From the NCBI GenBank assembly GCA_036345935.2, contig JADWOT020000002.1, positions 6,323,145 through 6,387,144 of the forward strand: 64,000 nucleotides of DNA, given 5' to 3'. Every line of letters begins with the position of its first letter. Positions within the stretch are counted from its first letter, which is position 1. Origin of the DNA: Taenia hydatigena. Its lineage: Eukaryota; Platyhelminthes; Cestoda; Cyclophyllidea; Taeniidae. The notes beneath the pieces are model-generated. The model searched no databases, had not been told where the DNA came from, and saw nothing but the letters and a program-made list of their open reading frames with translations. A program made the position numbers and the translations under genes. Of this stretch, positions 21,820-30,962 are shown piece by piece.

Positions 21820-22378
21820 AAAATCTATGTTATCTTTAAAGGGATAAGTTCTTTATAATTAAGAAAATTTAGGGCTCAGTAAGCACTACGACTGTACAAA
21901 AGCAACCACTTACCAGCGGCCAAAAGATGGCCAACTATTTTTACGTCACCGACCTTGGCGGCCAGCATAAGTGGCGTCCAGCCCTCACTGTCCTTCTGCT
22001 CAATATTTGCTCCGTTTGACAGAAAGTATTGAAGAACAGGCAGGTGACGGCCACGAATTGCTGCAAAAATTGGTGGATCCACAGAGGTATCAGAATAGTT
22101 GATGTCAGCCCCATGCATGAGTAGCAGTTGCAACAGTAGCAGGTGACCGTTTAAGGCAGCATGCTCAAATGCAACTTGCAGGCATCTGCTTCGAGAAGGG
22201 GAGGAGCGGGTGGTTTCCAAAATGAGTTTCGCCATTTCGTAGTCACCCTGTTTGTACGAGGAATGAACATGCACGTAAATGCGTCGTGAGGTATTACCTT
22301 ATTTATTCGATAGACCATTGCATTTTTTACCATTTTGAGAGTATGCGGTGCGCAAAATTGTTCTTACACGCAGTTGTG
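21820..22378 (-). repeat. Tandem exon block, unit A
   Basis: This unit of about 559 bp contains the ankyrin exon equivalent to 4021-4354 with flanking intron. The exon frame is intact here. It ends at the ambiguous base 22379, where the sequence jumps to the start of unit B. Confidence 0.85.
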
Positions 22379-22379
22379 N
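22379..22379. other. Single ambiguous base (N) at tandem-duplication junction
   Basis: This is the only N in the window. Left of it the sequence is the end of unit A (cgcagttgtg). Right of it unit B starts (aaaatctgtg). A lone N exactly at a repeat junction suggests an assembly join or gap-fill rather than a random base-call problem. Confidence 0.9.
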
Positions 22380-22940
22380 AAAATCTGTGTTATCTTTAAA
22401 GGGATAAGCTCTTTCTAATTAAGGGAATTCGGGGCTCAGCAAGCAATATGACTGTACAAAAGCAACCACTTATCAGCGGCCAAAAGATGGTCAACTATTT
22501 CCACGTCACCGACCTTGGCGGCTAGCATAAGTGGCGTCCAGCCCTCACTGTCCTTCTGCTCAATATTTGCTCCGTTTGACAGAAAGTATTGAAGAACAGG
22601 CAGGTGACGGCCACGAATCGCTGCAAAAATTGGTGGGTCCACAGAGGCATCAGAATAGTTGATGTCAGCTCCATGCATGAGTAGCAGTTGCAACAGTAGC
22701 AGGTGACCGTTTAGGGAAGCGTGCTCAAGTGCGACTTGCAGGCATCTGCTTCAAGAAGGAGAGGAGCGGGTGGTTTCCAAAATGAGTTTTGCCATTTCGT
22801 AGTCGCCCTATTTGTACGAGGAATGAACATGCACATAAATGCGTCATGAGGTGTCGCCCTATTTATTTGATAAACCACTGGATTTTTTTTACCATTTTGA
22901 GAGTATGCGGTGAGCAAAATTGTTCTTACACGCAGTTGTG
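22380..22940 (-). repeat. Tandem exon block, unit B, with a nonsense codon in the exon
   Basis: This is the second copy of the 560 bp block. It is more diverged from the left-arm sequence than unit A. In its exon a CGA arginine codon is TGA (complement at 22751-22753), which cuts the ankyrin frame after the SSPS stretch. Other changes include DASVDPP for DTSVDPP. The outer flank continues correctly into the next intron and the exon at about 23001. Confidence 0.8.
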
Positions 22941-25348
22941 CTAGCAATGAGTAAAGCCGTTGTCTCCGTGAATGTCATAAAGCGAACGCAGAATACATAC
23001 CTCGGCAGCAGCAAGAGTAAGCGCAGATTGGTTTCTTTCATTTAGTTTGTAGCCCTCGTCGACACCATGAGAACTGAGGTACCGCACAACATTCATGTGA
23101 TTGTAACGAACGGCTCTATCCAAAGGGGTCCGACCATACAAGTTTTTCGCTTCGGAGCGAGCTCCTTGCTTGAGAAGCATTCGTACACATGGCAGGTGGT
23201 CTTTTGTGGCTGCACAGTGAAGCACGGTGTTCATGATATTGTCGGTGCGAGAAACCGAAGCGCCATGCTCGAGGAGGATCTTCAATGCATCTTGATCTCC
23301 CTTATACGCTGCCAAATGAAGTGGAGGACACCACGACTTTGCATCGCTTTCGTTAGGATCCGCCTGAGAATGAAAATGGCTCCTCCTACATTTGTCAGTC
23401 GCATTAACCCTATGTTATGAGTGCATAGAACAGGTCTAGTTTTGCTTTCCTTAAGATATTGCGTTAACTCTTCCTGTCTTAAATAGTCTTAACTACCTAC
23501 AAATTCACCTCCGCGATTTGGTGAAGTTTATTTTATTTTAGAGCACAGGAGATTACGAATACGAAAAGCGACCTACATCGTTCTTCACAAACGCTTCATG
23601 ACAGCGATATTGTTATGAAGTATGGCTTGAGAGAGAGTTTGTGGCTCATCACTTCTAATTTCCTTATCCTTCTCATCGTCCGATCTGTGCATGTGCTGAA
23701 AAAGCAAAACTTAGTTTAATTAAGGTAATATGCTCATTATTTTGCCTTGATATATTAGTGCACTTATTGGCGGCATAAATGGGGCTGACAAAATTCTAAA
23801 GTCAATTTGACATCAAAATGTATGGAATCCTGGGGCATCATATCATATAGTGGTTAAGAAAGGCGGAGAGCGTTAGACAACCCTGCGCGGAATATTATCG
23901 GTGAGAGTGCCTCCCAGAACATTGGGGGCTCACAATTGCTTAGCCATGTACAAAAACGATTGGATGCAAGGAAAGTAACAATGCCAAGTGCCACGGAATT
24001 AAATCGATTGACCTTTCTCATTGGCCTCGTGAGAAAGCAGGTATTGCACAGCAACAGAGTGACCATGTGTATGGGCTTCCATTAGCAATGTTTGGTGGCT
24101 AATATTTTTATATTGGCTGCGCTGTCAGATTTACACAGCAGGGTGACGGCGATTAAATTGTTTTTTCTTGCCGCTTAGTGAAGGGGCATTTTGCCAAGGT
24201 AATCACACAGGTAAGTGTAAGCCCATTATCGAGGAACAGCTGCGTTATCCCTACGCTACCCACTAACGTAGCTTCTGTGAGTCAAGTCGTCATGGAATCT
24301 TCTGTGTGTACATTGGGATCAGCCTAGAAATTGTAAAGTAATGCAAGACCAGATGCGTGGACTGATTTACTCATGTTGAACAGGCAATGTTTCCTTACGA
24401 CTAGTAACGAAATTGAGCGTTATAGCTGCTAATGCTATTGCCTATAAACAGGCACTATGTTTGGCTAGCTGCGCAAGTTTTATGCACGGATTAATAAAAT
24501 GGAAAGTATAGGCCTTGTTAGTCACTTCGTGTCGAATAAAGAAGGATAGGGTCAATCGATTGAGAAGGGTTAAAGACAACGCACGCCGTCTTCCAGTAGT
24601 TGCCTCGCGACCGAGAGCAGATTATTTCCCACTGCTTGAGACAAGGTAACTGAAGTACTGCCACCACCTGAAGGGCCGGTAACCATTCGTCTTTCCTTTA
24701 AAGTAGAAAAGCAAACGGGCGCATAAATTAGTCTAAGTGAATCGATTTACATTAAAGGAAATCTCCGTGGCAAAGTTGTGTTGGATATAACCATACCAAA
24801 TTAAAATAGCATTAGTAGACATTTAAACGGAAAGCAGCCTCACTTTTCAAAAGACCGTTTATTAAAAAGGCAATGTTGCAGCAAACACATAAAAATGAGG
24901 ACTCTTATTCACCCTAGAGCTACTCGCTTCTTGCTGATTTGCTCTCATGAACAAATTGCTTAAAATTCAAATCGTTTAATGCCCGCTTGCCGCAATGACG
25001 TCTAACGCGCTAAAACAAAACAAGCTGAAGCATGATTTTGTCAGCGCGAACTTAATAAATTTTCGAGCCAACTGTAATTTTGCGATTGTAACAACAGTTC
25101 TCATTTGGGCGTTTGAAATTTCAATCTATTTATCGTCTGTGAGCTTCCTGGCGATTAGATCTGATGCATTGAACACTTGCTGCGGCGACAGCGTATGCTC
25201 GCCGAATAGTAGTACAACGAAGGCGACATGTAGGCTTTCATATTCATGCGCCTGAAGTGGCCGACCATTTGGAATACATGCGCATGCTCAACTCCCAATT
25301 GCGAACCAAATAAATTCACGCGCTCATGTTATCAACACTGGACTCGAA

Positions 25349-25564
25349 TTGTGCCTTATCCTCCTTCTCGCACCTATGCCGAGGATTAAGGAACAAGTGG
25401 CATCACATCTTAGCACCATTTACAATAAATTGTGTGAAGTTCAAGGTAACGAAGACTTGACAAGCGAAGTCTATACAAGCGTCTGTTCTGAGGCTTTGCA
25501 ATTGAACTTCCAATTTACAAGAATGAGAACCCATGACATCCATTCATTTGTCAAAGTTTTGTGA
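25349..25564 (+). CDS. Possible exon of an unrecognised gene (right copy)
   Basis: This is the mirror of 127-342, with an identical frame apart from Val for Ile. Just upstream (about 25160-25308) a different frame reads GFHIHAPEVADHLEYMRMLN, then SQLRTK and TAA. That region is uninterrupted here but split by the 1.13 kb segment in the left arm. The two frames could be neighbouring exons. No family is recognised. Confidence 0.3.
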   Translation: MCLILLLAPMPRIKEQVASHLSTIYNKLCEVQGNEDLTSEVYTSVCSEALQLNFQFTRMRTHDIHSFVKVL

Positions 25565-26258
25565 GCAGAACTTTAACACGCGTGCAATAAAAATGGGTAA
25601 AGCAAAGCAAGGAGCCAAATTTTTAGAATATTTACACCTTGTGATCAGCCTGTCTGTCTTGATAGGTCAAATAAGGCCAGGGAGATGAATTACTTAACAT
25701 TCAAACATCGAATATAAAATGAATTGAATAATTGTGTCTAAAAGGATACCAGCCACACACTTAGGGAAGCGTAATTCTTATAAAAGATGGACGCATGCAC
25801 TAATGTGATTTTAAGTTCATGATGCAAATCGCATGCAATGACATTTTATTCCCCCGAGTTCTCAGTCCCTCGGCCGTTGGTATTGCGGGATATCAGCTAC
25901 TAGCAAAGACTATTTACCTTACACGTGGTTTGCTTTACCTAAAGTAGGAGATCTCTTTGTTGCAACATTCGAATGGAATGGCATCACTATGGTGCTAGAC
26001 CCACTCGATGCTGGCACTTTTTAGACTTACTCAGGTGTGTGATGCTGCCACATGGGAGAATAACTTAGGGGATAGAGGTCCATTTCAGAGCTAAAACTAT
26101 CTACCCTGTGCCTTTTGTGACCGCGTGCGCTGGAACCCACCTGTTTCAGATGTGCCTACGGATGGCTAGTGCCTGAGCCATGGGCGACTAATTTTTTCCT
26201 GAATCATACCGGCCCTCGCCTAGGGCATCGCATCGAGTGGCTGACAGGACTCATGTAG

Positions 26259-26486
26259 CAAAATGATTGGTCAGTGACGGAAAGAGTAACAATTGAAAAA
26301 TCGACTCATTCTGGCTCATCTAGTGCAGATGATTTGGAATTCATGCGTTTGGCTGCTGAATTCTTTAAACCACTCTACCGATTCGTGCCTCAAAAATGAA
26401 GCGTTGAAGACGTTGTTAACTTCAAGTATGATGAAACCGTTACATCACCTGCATTTGGTGGTGATGCAACAATGACAGCTCGTTAA
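26259..26486 (+). CDS. Possible exon with an in-frame TGA
   Basis: After an AG acceptor-like site (tcatgtag) a frame reads DDLEFMRLAAEFFKPLYRFV, then PQK, meets TGA at 26397-26399 and goes on as SVEDVVNFKYDETVTSPAFG to TAA at 26484-26486. Both halves look protein-like, but each is short enough to be open by chance. It could be a decayed exon, a true C-terminus, or coincidence. Confidence 0.2.
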
Positions 26487-28670
26487 AAAGCAACCGCACA
26501 CGTGGATTTAAAGCTGGATTTTGCGAATGAGTAGACATCAATAGCCACAATAATTGCCTTCCGTTTAAATCCATTCAATGAGGTGCATCTGATCAAACGA
26601 CATCCATGCTGACATTAATCAGACGCCTTATCTCCAACTATACGCTAAGTTATGTTGGTGTTTGAAACTCATAGAGCCAGTAAATAGCTGTTTGCATATC
26701 ACTGCCACCCATATGAAACCTATGATCATGACATCTTTGAAAGCGCCGTCTGGTTTAGTGATGAAATAATTATCACAACTGAAAGTAATTTAACATAACA
26801 TTGCGTTTGCTGCTTAATTAGTTGGTTGCTGATCCTAAGTATACCCACATGTTAAGTACGCGTCGACGCAACACAGAAGGTGAATGAGTTGGGTAAAACG
26901 CTCTTGTAAGGTCTTTGAAACTGCTGGATGATTACGCAGCCGTGCGTCAGCCACTCGAGAGTTTGACTCAAGTGCATATTTATCTCATCATAATGTCATT
27001 AATAAATGCAGACAAAATTATGCAATTTGCACATAGAAGAGTTTTTTTGCTCTCTGACATATCTTTGTGCATGCGACAAGAATATGGGCGAATGGTAGTT
27101 AACTGCCAAAAGGAACATGTATACTTGTTCGTTTACTCGGCATGACATTCTGTATTTTTATTCCAGACCACAGAAACAAAAACACAAAGTCCATAATTTA
27201 CAGCGAAGATGAAATCTACAGTACCTTTGCAGGCTACACATTACAAATGTTTGAGGATTTAATCTCAGGAAAGCCACTCAACTAAGTCCATTTGCAATTA
27301 TTCCTAAGGATAAATCATGTCCTTTGATGCGAAAAAAATCGAAACATCTTTTCCCAAAGTGTGCTTGATAATGTCTGGAAATTGCTTAATGCGATTTTAT
27401 AGTAGACTGTGGGAATCGCTTACTTTACGCACACCATGCCATAATACTATGACGCTTAATTCTGCAGCGTCCATGGTGTGTAAGCCGGAGTCGCGGCTCT
27501 AGGTTCACGATTAAATTAAGGACATGGATAAGGCACTATCGTGCTACTTGAAATCCAAATCTGTATAGATAGATGCTGATACTGCAGAGGATTCCTCCTC
27601 TCTCTTCTGGTCGCCCTTGTAAGGAGAAGTCTTAGCATGTTTTGACACCTTTATCATAGAGAGGAAATTATACAGCGAGGTCGAATGCGGAATTTAGGAC
27701 GGGGAAGGGTCACGCTCTCGCGAGTTCTTACGCCGCTCCGCCACGAGGTTCAAACTGTTTCCCCGCCTCCGGCCAACAAAACACATTTAAAGAATATAAG
27801 TATTACAGATACAGCCACCAATTCATTCGTTTATTACAAATGGTAAGGGTAGCGCAATGTGGCCGCGCACATGACCTAGTTCCTACTTGGCGTTACTTTG
27901 GTGGGGTGAGCAAGCGTGCAACTTGTCACTAGTACTGAAGCCTAATAGGCAGTATCAGACCTGGCTTTTTGCATATTTGCACCAAGACTTGTTGCGATCC
28001 ATGCAAGATTCTAGTACACTGGCTTTTGTTGTAAATAACGACCTATTTTAACAATAGAAGTGCATTTTCCCCGTTGAGTTAAGTCATGCCAGCTCAGAAT
28101 AAAACTGGTGAGCGAGATTAATAGCAGCTTGAGTCAGCTGGTTTTAAGAGGTCGATAGTTATTAGGCAGCACTTACTAAGAAAAAAATGAGGCAAATCAT
28201 AATTCACTAATTCAGTCATGCGAAGCTGCTGAAAATTTTCAAATTTTGTAGCGCACTTTTCAAGGCAACAATATTCCGTAGTGGTGTTCCACCATCCGCT
28301 CTGTGACACTTTGGCTAAACCAAACTGCTGTTAAGGGAGAGCATCTGTGCTAGCGGACTTAGCAGCAGAATGGCGAAATCAAGTGTCGTTGAATGCCGAT
28401 TGGCTCGTTGTGAACAGGAAGTCACATCTCTGCATGGGTCCAGGTGCTTCAAACCCCATTTCCTTGATTCGTATGTGACTTTGCGGCGCTGAACAACAAA
28501 ACACTGTAAGTGCTCTGTGCACAGCTTATTTTACATTAAAATGTTTTGACGTCATCTGCTCTAATTCCTCTACCCTTGTTTCACTTTTCGACTAAGCGAT
28601 TGATTTCATTATTCCTATTCATTAAGGATTATTAGAAATGGCGCAATCAAAATGACTCGTTTCATTAAAG
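26487..28670. other. No gene identified
   Basis: The stretch contains a modest + strand frame at 26915-27145. Its first part (SLKLLDDYAAVRQPLESLTQ, ending at a possible GTGCAT donor) could be an exon. Other open frames (27317-27502 +, 28118-28309 -) look like chance. It may hold upstream exons of the E2-like gene. Confidence 0.3.
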
Positions 28671-29246
28671 TCTCCCCGATGATGACACTTCCAGCAACTC
28701 AGCATACATTTGTGAGGACGTGCAGCAGCTCTGCGGAACAATTGATGCCTCCGCCGATGGCCAAGCATCCATCATCGAAATCGACGCGAACACGGTTAAG
28801 GTTTCACTGAGTCCTAAATCCGACTACAACGCGCATGCTGACTTTCAGTTAACTGTAAATTTCCTCACCAGTTTGACATTACTTGACTTTACGCGGAATC
28901 CCATTCAAATTCTGTGGTTGCTTACATTTGGTAGAAGGTAGTTGGTAAGGCTTAAATGTTTTATTTGAAAAGTGCATACCGCAAATGACCTTGTAGAAAG
29001 CTTAAAACACGCAAATGAGACCAGACATTGTCGGCACTTCGCACGTCATCAGAGATATTTTGATAACTTCGCGATCGTCATAGCACAGAGAGCACTTTGA
29101 ATGAAACGTGTTTAATTTCAGATCAAGTGTTGCTCAGGGTACCCCAAGATCAGGCCTAAGGTGTCGTTCGACTCACCCATATTTCATCCCAACATCGATC
29201 CGTCAGATGGTTCCATATGTTTAAGCCTTCTTGATCACTGGCATAG
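28671..29246 (+). CDS. Ubiquitin-conjugating enzyme E2-like (UBC fold), two exons
   Basis: Exon 28671-28854 (acceptor cattaaag, donor GTAAAT, leaves in phase 0) encodes an acidic start, an N-terminal helix (CEDVQQLCGTI) and strands ending SPKSDYNAHADFQLT. Exon 29122-29246 (acceptor tttaatttcag, donor GTGAGC, leaves in phase 2) continues IKCCSGYPKIRPKVSF and then FHPNIDPSDGSICLSLLDHW. The strand order, the YP..RPKV turn, the HPN motif and the Cys eleven residues after the motif's His are the hallmark of UBC-fold enzymes, where that Cys forms the thioester with ubiquitin or a ubiquitin-like protein. The loop between HPN and Cys is one residue longer than in most classical E2s. The N-terminus and the C-terminal helices are not joined convincingly. 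I cannot place it in a named E2 class; a catalytic E2 is more likely than an inactive variant because the Cys is present. Confidence 0.8.
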
Positions 29247-29442
29247 GTGAGCGAAGTTACGTGTATTAAAATTCATGTAAGCAGTGTTTGAGAGTAATGA
29301 TGAGCGCATTTCGCAAAAAAAGCCAAAGATTTCACAATGACAACACAGGAAACGGAACATTTCATTATTTCAGTTTGTGATGTTTGACTCCAGGCAACAG
29401 TTGTAGGGTCTGGAAGTTTGGTTACAGTCAAAATTTTGGGCT

Positions 29443-29827
29443 GAAAAAAAAGACTCGATTGCGAATCTTATAGTTTAATTATCTGTTTGGCTTGCCTGCT
29501 AGAATTGGTGAAGGAGGTGATCTATCTCAGTGATCACCCCGCTTTGATTCAGCAAACAACTTTTTCGGTGTGCTGGATGATCCTGCACGGCTATCCACAA
29601 TGACGGCAAGTGTGCTAGCTGGTCTTCCAGTCAGGGGACGTCGCTTCCCAACAAATACCGCGTGGCTTGAGTGGGCTCGCGATAACGACTGTCCGCCTAC
29701 CGAAGAGAAGAAGCCGGAGGAGTTGCAGGATGCGAGAGACATAAGGAACGATTTTGATCGGAAAGGCGGTGATGCGATTGATGCTTCTGCTAGTACTGCT
29801 AATCCCAGTGCAAAGAATATTCGTTGC
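29443..29827 (+). CDS. Coding-like exon(s) following the E2 fold, frame break inside
   Basis: One frame reads LLELVKEVIYLSDHPALIQQ (about 29496-29555), which would suit the helix after the active site of an E2. From about 29553 a second frame takes over: NNFFGVLDDPARLSTMTASV, LAGLPVRGRRFPTNTAWLEW, and an acidic tail to about 29827, where GTCAGT may be a donor. The second frame can start at the acceptor gctttgattcag. The two frames are one base out of step, and neither matches the phase left by the 29246 donor. Either an exon is missing, the assembly has an indel, or the gene is broken. Confidence 0.45.
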
Positions 29828-30337
29828 ATGGTCAGTGGAACTTGCTACTATTACTATGGTATTGCCTTAGGATTTTACGCTCTCCGATAGCACATCTGAT
29901 GCCATCTCATCATTTGCAAAGATACGCTATTCGCTTGATTTTAGATTGTGAAAGCACTTCTGGTTCTTATGTAACATTCTACTTACCACTCAACTTTAAA
30001 CCGCAGCGCGTTGTTATCTGGCATCCATTGCTATAACCGGAACGCAAGTGTGTCTACTACGTACTACTTCATGGATTTCTTGGGACCTGACCGCCATCGT
30101 GATGAACTAGGTGATCACCATAACACTCTCTTCTTTGTAAATGTCTTGCGTGAAGACCAATCTCACCCAGAGTCGAGATAAATGTCTAGCAACTGTCCAT
30201 GCTATGCATTTGTTGAGCGCTCAGCAAGTTCATATCAATCGCGCACAAGCTACAGTTCTCCTCTTTACCTAGGCAGAATGTTTGAAATTGAAGAATCGGG
30301 TAGGCTACCATTGAATGCAGACTTTGTCCTTGGTCAG

Positions 30338-30962
30338 CGCTGGATGGCAAAGGCACAAAGGCTCTACTCGATAGCCTTTTTTCGAAGATGACCGACACAG
30401 GGAGTGCTCTGCATGTCCTCTGGTAAAGACGGTAACGGTGATAAGGGAAGTAAATGCAGTAATTGGCTCTCCGACTCCTGCTCTTTGGTCCTCGAAGGCG
30501 TTGACACGGTGCATAAATCGTCACCGAAATCGGATGCTTGAGATAAAATCGCCAAGCTGGTTGTTAGCTTGTCTTCATATAGTAGAGCTTCATCAAGGAA
30601 AGAATATGATAACATTGTCAGTAAGCCTGATAAAGCAAGTAAAAATTGTCCTATCCGTTTCATCGCCAACTTACAAGGACGTTCGTGTGCCTCGTTTACC
30701 AATAACAGCTTGCATGGAATGCAGAGGAGAACACAACTAGATAAAAAGGTCAAAAATTGTAGGCCTACATTCGGATTGGAGGTGGTTTATTCGTGGAACT
30801 CGATGGTCCATACGATTTGCTCCGCAACAACATACGGATCTTTCGATGACAGGTATCCTAATCCCACCATGGCGAGCCACTTCGAATCGAATGCTGTCGA
30901 GCGTTTGTTGCTTTTGCTCAAGGAATCAAGGCATGCCAAACCTCGTTTTTCTCGATCCCATG
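30338..30962 (+). CDS. Two-exon coding fragment, unknown product
   Basis: Exon 30338-30422 (acceptor gtccttggtcag, donor GTAAAG) encodes LDGKGTKALLDSLFSKMTDT, then GSALHVL. Exon 30763-30962 (acceptor aaaattgtag, donor GTAAGT) encodes PTFGLEVVYSWNSMVHTICS and then DDRYPNPTMASHFESNAVER, followed by a leucine run and a basic end. The phases agree exactly (85 bp with two bases at each end, then 200 bp with one base at each end). It lies downstream of the E2-like exons on the same strand and may belong to the same gene or to the next one. No domain is recognised. Confidence 0.5.
30364..30663 (-). CDS. Antisense ORF with signal-peptide-like start
   Basis: Within a 129-codon minus frame (30364-30753), a Met at about 30663 starts MKRIGQFLLALSGLLTMLSY. 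This would be a good cleavable signal peptide, and it is followed by about 80 residues rich in Ser, Leu and Glu. It overlaps the better supported + strand exon at 30338-30422, so it is probably a shadow. A small secreted product cannot be excluded. Confidence 0.2.
   Translation of the reverse strand: MKRIGQFLLALSGLLTMLSYSFLDEALLYEDKLTTSLAILSQASDFGDDLCTVSTPSRTKEQESESQLLHLLPLSPLPSLPEDMQSTPCVGHLRKKAIE

Larger units (their letters stand above)
21563..24686 (-). pseudogene. Ankyrin-repeat gene, right copy with frameshift
   Basis: This is the mirror of 2150-4705, with ATG at 24684-24686 and stop at 21563-21565. The exon at 23577-23695 has lost one base relative to the left copy and carries a neighbouring substitution, so the frame meets TGA at once (23585-23587). 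The four-exon C-terminal half therefore cannot be read through in the same way. The large 363 bp exon (about 23001-23363) is intact apart from an Ile/Ser change. The next exon is present twice, and the upstream member has its own nonsense codon. The early TGA seen in the left copy is shared. Unless transcription starts downstream of the frameshift, this is a pseudogene. Confidence 0.75.
20301..25694 (-). repeat. Right outer arm of IR1
   Basis: This is the reverse complement of 1-5966 at about 98-99% identity by eye. It lacks the left arm's 425-1555 segment and contains an extra 560 bp tandem copy of one ankyrin exon with its flanking introns (21820-22940). Homology ends at about 25694, which pairs with window base 1. 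Confidence 0.95.
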
